Source of the DNA: Chryseobacterium pennae
GTDB lineage: Bacteria; Bacteroidota; Bacteroidia; Flavobacteriales; Weeksellaceae
Assembly (NCBI RefSeq): GCF_003385515.1
Contig: NZ_QNVT01000002.1
Location: forward strand, 124,001-188,000
DNA length: 64,000 bases
Reading direction: 5' to 3'
Shown: positions 41,871-50,949 of the stretch, in pieces
Position numbering within the stretch: the stretch's first letter is position 1
Layout: every line of letters starts with the position of its first letter
Notes under the pieces: model-generated
Told to the model about the DNA's origin: nothing
The model's database searches: none
What the model saw: the letters and a program-made list of their open reading frames with translations, nothing else
Position numbers and translations under genes: made by a program

Positions 41871-43025
41871 TTACTCGTCAGCAGCATTTTTAAGTTTCAT
41901 AAGAAGTGTGTATGCATTCCTGATGACAATTTTTTTGTTCTTAAAATCGTCAGCATTCATGATCTGCACAAATCCGTTTTCTGTTTCACCTAATGTTACA
42001 GAAGTCAATCGGTAGGTTTGCCTTTTTTCTTCTACGAACACAAAGTCTTTTCCTTCAAAATTGATAATACTCTCTTCAGGAACTGCATTGGAAAAAGAAG
42101 TACTGGTCTCTATATCAGCATTCATATACATTCCCGGTACAAGGCTCTGATCATATTTTTCAAAATGACAGTGTACTTCAGCCCATCCGCCTGGGCTCAC
42201 ATCTTTGCTGATCAGTAGGATTTCACCATAGTATTTTTTATCAGGCTCAGTATTGGTATACGCAGCAAACCTCTGCCCCTTCTTCAGATTCGCCAGATCT
42301 TTTTCATATACTTTAAGATTAAGATGAATATCATCCGGGTTGATAAGCTCAAAAAGGACATCGGATGGATTTACATATTTACCGATATTCACGTTGACCT
42401 TGCTTACAAAACCATTGATACTGCTGTAAACAGGTACACTTTTCTGAATACTTCCCGAATTCAGAGATTCAGGATTGATATTGATAAGACGGAGCTGCTG
42501 AGCCAGAGAGTTCATCAGGATTTTCTGGCTGTTCATTTCAGACTGAGCCTGCTGCATCACCTTATCGCTGGTAGCCTGACTTTGGTTAAGGGTTTTCTGA
42601 CGGTTATAATCCAATTGGGCAAAATGATTTTTAGACTTTGCCATTAAATAATCCTGCTGGAGCTGAATAAACTGTGGATTTTCTATAACAGCAATCACCT
42701 GGCCTTTTGACACCGGTTTTCCTGGGAGCAGGCTGCTCGACTTCAGGTATCCGCCTAAAGGAATACTTACAGAAACCAGATTTTGTGGCGGTACATCTAT
42801 CATTCCGTTAAGCTTTAAAACAGAGGATATCTTCTGTAAAGAAAGTACTGTTGTTGCTACAGGTGCATTTTTAAGCTGAGCATCGGTAAGCGTTACAACG
42901 TTTTCATCTTTGGAAGATCGTGCTGCGGGTTCCGGCTCCATTTTTCCATGGTCTTTACACTCATAAAACATGAGCAATCCCATTATTGACAGGGAATATG
43001 ATATAATTTTAAATGTACGTTTCAT
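41871..43025 (-). CDS. efflux RND transporter periplasmic adaptor subunit
   Basis: 384 residues. After a hydrophobic N-terminus comes the biotinyl-lipoyl half LGGYLKSSSLLPGKPVSKGQVIAVIENPQFIQ, a helical hairpin (~110-170), the second half VYSSINGFVSKVNVNIGKYV and a beta-barrel with AYTNTEPDKKYYGEILLISKDVSPGG. It bridges CusA-type pump and TolC-type channel. A Cys (YECKD) after the hydrophobic segment may be lipidated but the lipobox is not canonical. Confidence 0.9.
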   Translation of the reverse strand: MKRTFKIISYSLSIMGLLMFYECKDHGKMEPEPAARSSKDENVVTLTDAQLKNAPVATTVLSLQKISSVLKLNGMIDVPPQNLVSVSIPLGGYLKSSSLLPGKPVSKGQVIAVIENPQFIQLQQDYLMAKSKNHFAQLDYNRQKTLNQSQATSDKVMQQAQSEMNSQKILMNSLAQQLRLININPESLNSGSIQKSVPVYSSINGFVSKVNVNIGKYVNPSDVLFELINPDDIHLNLKVYEKDLANLKKGQRFAAYTNTEPDKKYYGEILLISKDVSPGGWAEVHCHFEKYDQSLVPGMYMNADIETSTSFSNAVPEESIINFEGKDFVFVEEKRQTYRLTSVTLGETENGFVQIMNADDFKNKKIVIRNAYTLLMKLKNAADE

Positions 43026-43027
43026 TG

Positions 43028-44260
43028 TTATGAATTTAAAGTAAGGTATTCCAGCTCTATAGCACTCTGATTAAGTTTCCAGACCGCATCGGTGTAGCTG
43101 TTTTTTAAAGTAACCGCCTGATTGATCTGGATAACAAATTCAAGATAATTGATCTCACCGGCAAGAAACTGTTTTTTAGCTGTTTCAGTGATGATATCGG
43201 CGTTTTTCAATTCAGAACTCTCATATTGCGAAACAATGTCAAGGTTAGCCTGATAAATACCCGACGCCTTTCTGTACTGATTCTGCAGATTGAATTCCAT
43301 ATTGGCGATATCACCTTCTACAACAGATTCAGCTATTTTTGCGGCCTGTACTCTGGCTTTCTGCCCACCTGAAAAAACAGGAACCGAAACCCCAAGCTGC
43401 ACAGAATGAAACTGTGGTGCACCGTTGTATACTTTATCATCTGCCCCCATCCCTCTGAAGCTGTTGAGGTTGTAGGCCAGCTGAAGTCCGGGAAGCATTT
43501 TTGCCTTTTCAAGCGCAATTTGCTGTTCAGAGATGTTTTTCTGCTGCTGTAGTACTTTGATTGCCGGATGTAAAGTGAGTTCTTCTTTAAGACCTCCGTT
43601 ATAAATTTTCTGATCTTCCGGAAGAAAATCTGTTTCTGCATTTAAAAGCCACTGAAGCTGATATCCAAGCACAGAAAGCTCCTGCCGTAATTGCTTTAAC
43701 TGAATTTCAATAGAAGATTTCTGATTGGAAGCCGTAGTTTTTTCCAGAATATTACTCTCACCTGCTTTCAGACGGATATTTGCCTTATCCAGAAAATCAG
43801 TATACAGCTTTAATGTTTCCAGAAGAAGCTTTTCTTTTTGTTTCCCATACAGAATATTATAAAAGGTAAGACTCACGGCTTTCTTCAGTTCATATTCTTT
43901 AAGAGAAACATTCAGCAGAGACTTTTTCCATTCTTCCGTGTATACATTCTTCTGCTTTTTATATACGGTTGGAAATGCTATATTCTGTGAAATTCCGAAT
44001 TTCATATCCGTCAGAGCACTGTTGATCTGCCCATAATCTACTGTTACTCCCGTTTGAGGAATATCAGATGATGACCTGATAAGAGCTTTTGTATATTCTG
44101 ACTTTAGTTTTTCATTTTTAAGATTTCTGTTATTTTTCAGAGCGATATCAACAGCTTCCTGCAGCGTAACGGGAGTCTGGGAGTTGACCAGCCCCACAAA
44201 ACCGAAGCATACAAAAAATGCCAGAGCGGAAATCTGTTTTTTATTTTTTATTTCTTTCAT
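43028..44260 (-). CDS. TolC family outer-membrane efflux protein (CzcC/CusC-like)
   Basis: 410 residues: signal peptide (ALAFFVCFGFVGLVNSQ) and two TolC repeats rich in coiled coil, with VTLQEAVDIALKNNRNLKNEKL near the start and the second repeat LTLHPAIKVLQQQKNISEQQ. The start overlaps the pump stop by 4 bp (ATGA). It forms the outer-membrane duct of the tripartite metal exporter. Confidence 0.9.
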   Translation of the reverse strand: MKEIKNKKQISALAFFVCFGFVGLVNSQTPVTLQEAVDIALKNNRNLKNEKLKSEYTKALIRSSSDIPQTGVTVDYGQINSALTDMKFGISQNIAFPTVYKKQKNVYTEEWKKSLLNVSLKEYELKKAVSLTFYNILYGKQKEKLLLETLKLYTDFLDKANIRLKAGESNILEKTTASNQKSSIEIQLKQLRQELSVLGYQLQWLLNAETDFLPEDQKIYNGGLKEELTLHPAIKVLQQQKNISEQQIALEKAKMLPGLQLAYNLNSFRGMGADDKVYNGAPQFHSVQLGVSVPVFSGGQKARVQAAKIAESVVEGDIANMEFNLQNQYRKASGIYQANLDIVSQYESSELKNADIITETAKKQFLAGEINYLEFVIQINQAVTLKNSYTDAVWKLNQSAIELEYLTLNS

Positions 44261-47200
44261 TTTTTAAATCCTTTTTCAATAGTTACATACAATAATGGTA
44301 AGACAAATAAGGTAAGAAAAGTTGCAACCATAAGCCCTCCAATAACCACCGTTGCAAGAGGTCGCTGTACTTCTGCTCCCGCTCCGTTACTGACAGCCAT
44401 CGGAATAAAGCCCAACGAAGCGACAAAAGCCGTCATCAGCACCGGTCGAAGCCTCGATTCTCCACCATCTGTAATGATTCTTACAATATTTTTAATTCCT
44501 TTCTTATGAAGACGGTTAAACTCTGAGATCAACACAATTCCGTTCAGTACTGCTACTCCGAAGAGAGCAATAAACCCCACTCCTGCACTGATGCTGAAAG
44601 GCATTCCTCTAAGCGCCATCAGAAATACACCGCCAATAATAGAAAGTGGAATCGCAGTATAAATCAGCAAGCTTTCTTTAACAGAATTAAAGGCCAGGAA
44701 AAGCATGACAAAAATAAGAGCCAGAGCAATGGGAACTGCTATCATGAGGCGCTGTTTGGCATTATTGAGATTTTCAAACGAACCTCCATACGTCATATAA
44801 TATCCCGTAGGAAGTTTCATCTTCTGATCTACCTTATGCTGAAGTTCTTCTACAATACTCTGAACATCCCGGTCTTTTATATTAAAGCCTACTACAATTC
44901 TTCGTTGAGCATTTTCCCTCTGAATCTGATTGGGACCATTCTTCACTTCCACTTTAGCAAGCTGAGACAGCGGAATCTGATTTCCAAAAGGTGTGGGAAC
45001 CAAAAGGTTTTTAATATCGGTAACATTTTTCCGGTCTTTGGTATCCAGGCGTACAACCATATCGAAGCGTTTCTCACCTTCAAAAACCAATCCAGTACTT
45101 TGTCCCGCAAATGCAGTATTGACCACCCGGTTGATGTCAGAAATGGATAAATGATACTGGGCAATCAGAGGACGGTTGTATTCGATAATTACCTGTGGCA
45201 TTCCCGAAACAGGTTCTATATAGAGATTTTGGGTTCCTTCCACTGTTTCAATAATTTTCCCAAGCTTTTGGGCATTTTGTGAAAGAACATCAAGGTTCTC
45301 TCCAAAAATTTTGATTACCACATCCTGCCTTGCCCCGGTCATCAATTCATTAAAACGCATCTGAACGGGATATTGAAAACTGGCAGTAATTCCAGGTACA
45401 TCCTGCAGCTGTTTACCCATCTTATCAGCCAGTTCCGGAAAAGTGGAAGCTGAGGTCCATTCTTTTTTATCCTTTAAAATAACCATCATATCAGAAGCAT
45501 CCATCGGCATCGGATCAGTAGGGACTTCACCGCTTCCAATTTTTGTAACGACCTTTTCCACTTCCGGGAATCTGGATTTGAGAATATGTGCTGCCTTCTG
45601 GGTACTTTCAATCGTTGTTGTCAGATTGCTTCCGGGTAAAACCCTTGTATCTACAGCAAAATCGCCCTCTTCAAGAGAAGGAATAAATTCACCTCCCATT
45701 TTGGATAAGATTAAAACAGCGGTTATAAACAGGATTGCCACAACACCAAAAACTATTTTGGGTACTCTGAGAAGTTTAAGTAAAACTGTAAGATATATTT
45801 TCTCCACCTTTTTCATCATTCTGTCTGATAAAGTAGGTTTGTCACTTCTTTTTCTCAGCAATACCGCACTCATCATCGGAATATAGGTCAGTGAAAGCAA
45901 AAATGCTCCAAGCAGTGCAAAAGCTACGGTCTGGGCCATAGGCTTGAACATTTTTCCTTCAATTCCCTGTAAGGTAAGAATCGGAAGATAGACAATCAGA
46001 ATGATGATCTGTCCGAAAACGGCGCTGTTCATCATTTTTCCTGCAGATTCTATAACCACAGTGTCCATTTCTGATTTTCCAACGGAGAATATCTTTTTAA
46101 ACTTTGAATTATGACTGAACTGATGTAAGACAGATTCTACAATAATCACTGCTCCATCAATAATCAACCCGAAATCTAAGGCTCCAAGACTCATCAGGTT
46201 TCCACTGACTCCAAAGAGGTTCATCATACATATTGCAAAAAGCATAGCCAAAGGAATAACAGAGGCGACCAGCAAACCTGCTCTTATATTACCTAGAAAT
46301 AAAACCAGTACAAAGACTACAATCAGGGCTCCTTCTGTAAGGTTTTTTTCTACTGTTCCAATGGCATTGTTTACCATTTTAGTTCTGTCCAGAAAAGGCT
46401 CTATCACCACTCCTTTCGGAAGTGTTTTCTGAACCTGGGCAATTTTTTCCTTTACATTTTTTATGACCTGATTACTGTTCTCACCTTTGAGCATCATTAC
46501 TACAGCTCCTGACACTTCACCCTGGTCATTAAAGGTCATGGCTCCATAACGGGTTGCAAAGCCGGTTTTCACTTCCGCAATATCTCTTATAAATAACGGT
46601 ACATCATTTGTTTTTGTAGCAATAGAAATATTTTTGATTTCTTCAATACTTCCTACTAATCCTTCACTCCTGATGTAGAGAACAGTGGGGCCTTTTTCGA
46701 TATAAGCACCTCCAGTATTCTGATTATTGGCCTGTAATGCATCAAACACGTCATTGATTGTTATTCCATACGCATTAAGCCTGTCAGGGTTTACAGCAAT
46801 TTCATATTGTTTCAGTTTGCCTCCAAAGCTGCTTACTTCCGCCACTCCTTTTACTCCCAGAAGCTGTCTTCTTACAATCCAGTCCTGAATGGTACGGAGT
46901 TCGGTGATATTGTATTTTTTTTCATATCCTTTTTCAGGTCTTACCACATATTGGAAAATTTCGCCAAGCCCTGTGGAAATAGGTCCGAGCTGAGGACTTC
47001 CTATTCCCTGTGGAATAATGGCCTGTATCTGCTGAAGCCTTTCGGCAACCTGCTGCCTTGCCCAATAGATGTCAACATCATCTTCAAAGACAATGGTAAC
47101 CAGGGAAAGTCCAAACCTGGAGAAACTCCTGATTTCCTTTAATCCTGAAATATTATTGTTCGCCTGCTCTATAGGAAAGGTAACAAGACGTTCTATATCT

Positions 47201-47376
47201 GTTGCACCAAAAGATGGCGCAGTGGTAATAACCTGTACCTGATTGTTGGTAATATCCGGTACCGCATCTATCGGCAGTTTGGTAACCTGATAGGCGCCCA
47301 CGCCAATAAGTCCCAATACCAACAATGCAATAATGAGTTTATTCTTTACAGAAAACTCAATGATTTTTGTAAGCAT
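44257..47376 (-). CDS. CusA/CzcA family heavy-metal efflux RND pump
   Basis: 1039 residues, full RND length. Heavy-metal-type features are KLPIDAVPDITNNQVQVIT at the start, VRRQLLGVKGVAEVSSFGGK and the TM4 charged patch in LGALDFGLIIDGAVIIVE. TM4 carries a D-x-x-x-x-x-D pattern typical of the CzcA/CusA branch. It exports metal ions (Cu/Ag or Co/Zn/Cd) from periplasm or cytoplasm by proton antiport. The order GTG-gene, pump, TolC, adaptor, haem protein forms one leftward operon from 47899. Metal specificity is not resolved. Confidence 0.94.
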   Translation of the reverse strand: MLTKIIEFSVKNKLIIALLVLGLIGVGAYQVTKLPIDAVPDITNNQVQVITTAPSFGATDIERLVTFPIEQANNNISGLKEIRSFSRFGLSLVTIVFEDDVDIYWARQQVAERLQQIQAIIPQGIGSPQLGPISTGLGEIFQYVVRPEKGYEKKYNITELRTIQDWIVRRQLLGVKGVAEVSSFGGKLKQYEIAVNPDRLNAYGITINDVFDALQANNQNTGGAYIEKGPTVLYIRSEGLVGSIEEIKNISIATKTNDVPLFIRDIAEVKTGFATRYGAMTFNDQGEVSGAVVMMLKGENSNQVIKNVKEKIAQVQKTLPKGVVIEPFLDRTKMVNNAIGTVEKNLTEGALIVVFVLVLFLGNIRAGLLVASVIPLAMLFAICMMNLFGVSGNLMSLGALDFGLIIDGAVIIVESVLHQFSHNSKFKKIFSVGKSEMDTVVIESAGKMMNSAVFGQIIILIVYLPILTLQGIEGKMFKPMAQTVAFALLGAFLLSLTYIPMMSAVLLRKRSDKPTLSDRMMKKVEKIYLTVLLKLLRVPKIVFGVVAILFITAVLILSKMGGEFIPSLEEGDFAVDTRVLPGSNLTTTIESTQKAAHILKSRFPEVEKVVTKIGSGEVPTDPMPMDASDMMVILKDKKEWTSASTFPELADKMGKQLQDVPGITASFQYPVQMRFNELMTGARQDVVIKIFGENLDVLSQNAQKLGKIIETVEGTQNLYIEPVSGMPQVIIEYNRPLIAQYHLSISDINRVVNTAFAGQSTGLVFEGEKRFDMVVRLDTKDRKNVTDIKNLLVPTPFGNQIPLSQLAKVEVKNGPNQIQRENAQRRIVVGFNIKDRDVQSIVEELQHKVDQKMKLPTGYYMTYGGSFENLNNAKQRLMIAVPIALALIFVMLFLAFNSVKESLLIYTAIPLSIIGGVFLMALRGMPFSISAGVGFIALFGVAVLNGIVLISEFNRLHKKGIKNIVRIITDGGESRLRPVLMTAFVASLGFIPMAVSNGAGAEVQRPLATVVIGGLMVATFLTLFVLPLLYVTIEKGFKK

Positions 47377-47512
47377 ATAATGATTGATTAATCTTAATTA
47401 TCGTGATAAAATTTCGATATTCTGACGCATAAATCAGCGCATCCGTATTACATACAGATACTTCTAAAAAACAGAATACCTTCCCAATCAAAAAATGACT
47501 GAGAAAAATAGA

Positions 47513-47899
47513 TTAAGATTGAAGAAATCTTGGCGGCTGCCAGATAGAATTAAGAATTTCCTTATTGTAAAGAGCACTTTTATAAAAGGTCTTCTTGATC
47601 TCAATAGGAGTAAATACCTTCTCTATACAATGAAAATCTAAGGAAGAATTGATGGTAAAAACTGCAGACAGTAGGCTTCCATGTGAGACAAAAGGCAGTC
47701 TCTGGTCCTGATCATGGTCACTGTCTTTTACAGGATGATCGTAATGAGTTTTCAGAAATGCCGTAAGTGACATTTCAGGATTCAGGTTTTTGTGCTGAAT
47801 GTAATGCTCAATAAGAAGCGGCATTTTCAAAAGCTGATATAGTTCAGTTGTAGAAACCAAATACAATGTTAACAACAATATGGAAATCAGCTTTTTCAC
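47513..47899 (-). CDS. small membrane-anchored protein heading the efflux operon
   Basis: 128 residues when started at the GTG at 47899 (MKKLISILLLTLYLVSTTEL). It then aligns from residue 1 with the gene at 40832-41221, sharing for instance EHYIQHKNLNPEMSLTAFLKTHYDHPVKD against EHYIEHKELNPDMTLTAFLRTHYDHPVKD. A frame open further upstream (to 47944) is not conserved. The His-rich motif suggests periplasmic metal binding. It is 136 bp upstream of the RND pump. Confidence 0.75.
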   Translation of the reverse strand: MKKLISILLLTLYLVSTTELYQLLKMPLLIEHYIQHKNLNPEMSLTAFLKTHYDHPVKDSDHDQDQRLPFVSHGSLLSAVFTINSSLDFHCIEKVFTPIEIKKTFYKSALYNKEILNSIWQPPRFLQS

Positions 47900-47904
47900 T
47901 GTAT

Positions 47905-47912
47905 CAAAATTA
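47905..47912 (-). promoter_or_regulatory. -7 box almost touching the second GTG start
   Basis: TAATTTTG on the minus strand, 5 nt before the GTG at 47899; the same arrangement as at 41226-41233. Confidence 0.6.
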
Positions 47913-48266
47913 CAACTTTTTTCATTAAGAATCATTTTAAACAATCAAATACTGCTTATTAATTATTAGAACAAATAAATACTTGTTAGTTCTGCCAAGG
48001 GAACCATAGTCTTTATATTTATTCCGAAACACTTTATAAGAAAAGTAAGAGGAACCAGGTGTAAATCATTAAAAATAAATCTAACTCAAAACTACACTTT
48101 ATTGATATTACCATCTGTTGTTTGATACTATAAAAAACCTTAATAAAGAATAACTAATTATAATTGGTTAAAACCAAAAAAATTCAAAGTATTATCCCTT
48201 TTTTGATTAACTTGAAATCAACATGAACCACCGGTTCTTGCTGCAGATGCACTTCTGGAAGTCCCA

Positions 48267-48371
48267 CTATTTGTTATTTTTGTCTGCCTGAAATATCAAC
48301 TTAACATCAGATGCTGCTGCAATACCATTCACCGTACCTCTCACCGCATTATATCTGTAAAGGAAATATCA
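48267..48371 (-). pseudogene. Short C-terminal gene remnant, family unknown
   Basis: Minus strand reads YFLYRYNAVRGTVNGIAAA then SDVKLIFQADKNNK before a TAG, with a stop immediately upstream. The composition is that of a secreted beta-rich protein, unlike the surrounding AT-rich sequence. I cannot name the family; it looks like the end of a lost gene. Confidence 0.35.
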
Positions 48372-48483
48372 TTTTTCATGCAGAGGCAGACTAATCCTCC
48401 AAATAAATATTGCAATTGGTAATATGTAAGGAATTCAGAAGGTAAAATATGAATAGAATTACTCTTTTTTCTAAATTCTGTAT

Positions 48484-48532
48484 TTAAAAACTCCTGCTTC
48501 TGTTCTCTGGATAGAGTAAAGTTGCAGGAGTT
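48484..48532 (-). terminator. Terminator of the tandem surface-protein genes
   Basis: Stem AACTCCTGC/GCAGGAGTT (9 bp) with a 26-base loop that holds its own CTCT/AGAG mini-stem; T5 follows on the minus strand. It is 61 bp after the stop at 48593. Confidence 0.7.
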
Positions 48533-48592
48533 CGTGGGAATAATTTTTCTTTATTTTTGTTTTTAGAATCTTGAAGTGTGATTTTAGTTCAT

Positions 48593-49504
48593 CTAAAGTT
48601 TGGTGACGATTAAGTAACCATAATTATCACTCCCATTTGGAATATTCATTTGACACGTTTGGGTATTATAGCTGTCTCCTCCAGCATAATTAACAAACAA
48701 CGCTACTTTTTCATTTACTGCCGTACTTTGATAGGCAACAATAAGCTTCTGTGGATTAGCATACGCATAACTGCTGGTATGAATTCCTCCTGTCGCATTT
48801 CTTCGAGCAATCGCATAATCTCTGAAAATTGTATTGGTAGAATAAGCAGAACTTCCATTACCGGCTGTAGCAAATATGGTATTGATAGCAATCTGACCAG
48901 TATTAGATGATGTTGTTGGCAGTCCGGTACAAAATGCTGTCTGATACATCTCAAAAAGATATACACCAGGTTCGGGAATCGTTAGATAACTTATATTGCT
49001 GACAGATTGTGAATTGACAGTTCCCGAAACATCTGTTCCGAATCCAAAACCTGTTGTATTACCTTTAACATCTCCTCCTGCAGGAAAAGGAATATTGGTA
49101 TACATATTTGTATTATAAAGCGAAAAGTTACCAAAGGATGAACTGCGTTTAAAATAAAAATACTGAATTGTTGCAGGCTTAACCTTAGCAGCACCACTAG
49201 CATCAACAGCAAGAGGACTGTAAGGAGAAGACAAAACAGGCAGATTTTCATGTTTTACCTCAGTTTTTATATGCAGTAAATCAGTAGGTAGAGATATACC
49301 TGTATTAATTCCTAGGTACCCATTATTTTGGAGTTTAAATAATTCTGATCCATCTGAGTTATTAATTTCCAGAGCTTTAGTTGTCAAATCATTCCCTTTT
49401 GAAATAATATCTAATGCTGCTGAAGGATTACTGATATTGATTCCCACCTGTCCCCAAACTTCAGCACTGACTGAAGTTAAAATTATTAAAAATATCTTTT
49501 TCAT
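48593..49504 (-). CDS. secreted protein of unknown function, tandem paralogue B
   Basis: 303 residues: signal peptide (ending EVWGQ), then QVGINISNPSAALDIISKGNDLTTKALEINN, an opening frequently seen in flavobacterial surface and T9SS-linked proteins. A C-terminal domain of ~190 residues includes IPEPGVYLFEMYQTAFCTG and NEKVALFVNYAGGDSYNTQ. It aligns along its length with the next gene. No sorting domain is visible. Function unknown. Confidence 0.7.
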   Translation of the reverse strand: MKKIFLIILTSVSAEVWGQVGINISNPSAALDIISKGNDLTTKALEINNSDGSELFKLQNNGYLGINTGISLPTDLLHIKTEVKHENLPVLSSPYSPLAVDASGAAKVKPATIQYFYFKRSSSFGNFSLYNTNMYTNIPFPAGGDVKGNTTGFGFGTDVSGTVNSQSVSNISYLTIPEPGVYLFEMYQTAFCTGLPTTSSNTGQIAINTIFATAGNGSSAYSTNTIFRDYAIARRNATGGIHTSSYAYANPQKLIVAYQSTAVNEKVALFVNYAGGDSYNTQTCQMNIPNGSDNYGYLIVTKL

Positions 49505-49514
49505 AATTAGTGAA

Positions 49515-50435
49515 TCATAATTTGGAAATATTCATTGTTATTTTATTGGATAAACCAGGAGGAGCAGCAAAGGCACACACATTTGTGGGAAAGCTATCAC
49601 CAAAACCATAATTTACAAAAAGGGCAATTTTTTCATTTGCTGCTGTAGTTTCAAATACTAGAAAAACAGTGTGGGGAAGTGGAAAATTATAAGGCCCTGT
49701 AATTACCGCACCAGTATCATTTCTTCTGGGTAAACCATTGTAACGGACTACTGCTAACCTATTGTAGCTCGTACTAGCTGAAGATGCTTTGAATAGAGCT
49801 GTTCCTATTCCCAACATCCCATTGGATGAATCAGTAGGACTTCCAGTGCAATTGGTATAGTAATTTAAATTTATTTTATAAACCCCAGGCTCCGGAAAAT
49901 TGATATATCTTACATTTGAGGATGAAATTACGGTACTGTTAACATTTAAAGAGGCAGAAGCGTCAGTACCAAATCCTGTATTAATAGTATTGGTAACAGC
50001 CTGTGCAGAAGTAAGAGGGATATTGGTATAAACACCGATATCTGAAAGTTGGAAACCAGAAGTAGTAACTGTTGACGCCATTGCCATATAAAGGTATTTC
50101 GTAGGCTCTGGAACGTAGGTTCCAACTGTACCATCATCTTTGATAGCAAGAGGAGATAAACTTCCGGAAACAACAGGTAAGTTTTCATACCTTACACTTC
50201 CGTTGGTATGCAGTTTTGCAGTGGGATTAGAAACATTAATCCCGACATTTCCATTATCAAGAACTGTCAGAAGTTCTGTTCCATTGGAATTACTTATTTC
50301 AAGTGCTTTAGTCGCATTTGTATTTCCCTTAGATTTAATATCTAACATGGCGCTGGGAGTCACCTCATTAATACCAACTTGCGCAATCGTAGTAGCTGAT
50401 AGTAATATACTTGCAAAAAATACTGTTTTTTTCAT
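49515..50435 (-). CDS. secreted protein of unknown function, tandem paralogue A
   Basis: 306 residues: signal peptide, QVGINEVTPSAMLDIKSKGNTNATKALEISNSNGTELL, then a domain with FPEPGVYKINLNYYTNCTGSPTDSSNG and NEKIALFVNYGFGDSFPTN. It is 10 bp upstream of its paralogue, so they form an operon born by tandem duplication. The Cys in the two C-terminal positions are conserved and may form a disulfide. Function unknown. Confidence 0.7.
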   Translation of the reverse strand: MKKTVFFASILLSATTIAQVGINEVTPSAMLDIKSKGNTNATKALEISNSNGTELLTVLDNGNVGINVSNPTAKLHTNGSVRYENLPVVSGSLSPLAIKDDGTVGTYVPEPTKYLYMAMASTVTTSGFQLSDIGVYTNIPLTSAQAVTNTINTGFGTDASASLNVNSTVISSSNVRYINFPEPGVYKINLNYYTNCTGSPTDSSNGMLGIGTALFKASSASTSYNRLAVVRYNGLPRRNDTGAVITGPYNFPLPHTVFLVFETTAANEKIALFVNYGFGDSFPTNVCAFAAPPGLSNKITMNISKL

Positions 50436-50949
50436 ATATGCTGTTTTAGAGTTTGTAAAATATGAGGGGGTATTAAAAAGTAGATCTATCTTAGTCTATC
50501 TCTATAAAAATAGTATAGAATAGATATGGAAAAAGTAAACTAACTACATGTTTACATCTTCTTGTCAAATGTATTGTAATATCACAAAAAAATCTACACT
50601 GCATTTGCACTGCAACAAATAAACAACTGAATATAAGCACTTTACCCAAAAGCGAATTATTATTTTCTTTCCAAATCATTAGGATTAATTCAATGGAAGG
50701 AGTATCCCAAATCCCATAGTTGCAGCAGTAGGATTACAAATTAGTACATTGTATGATCACAATATGGTTTCTACAAAATAGGAAATAGATTAGTATACAT
50801 TTGGAATAATCTATGAAATAACAGGTTACTTTCAAGCCATATAGACAAAAAGTAATGCAGGAAACATTGGTAAAAAGTTTTGTCAAAAACTAATTTTGAC
50901 TCCCAGTAAAAGCATTGTGCCGTTTTACAAGTGAAACATGATCCTTTAA
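50436..50949. other. Intergenic region without a recognisable gene
   Basis: Several frames of 60-65 codons occur but have Cys/Phe-rich, random-looking products and I reject them. No clear promoter motif or RNA fold was found. Confidence 0.45.

Larger units (their letters stand above)
47945..48592. other. Gene-poor region with remnant and terminator
   Basis: About 650 bp without an intact gene. It holds a possible gene remnant on the minus strand (48267-48371) and the terminator hairpin at 48484-48532. Confidence 0.5.

Noticed and set aside
45443..47142. Plus-strand frames opposite the RND pump
   Set aside because: Antisense shadows of a full-length pump gene.
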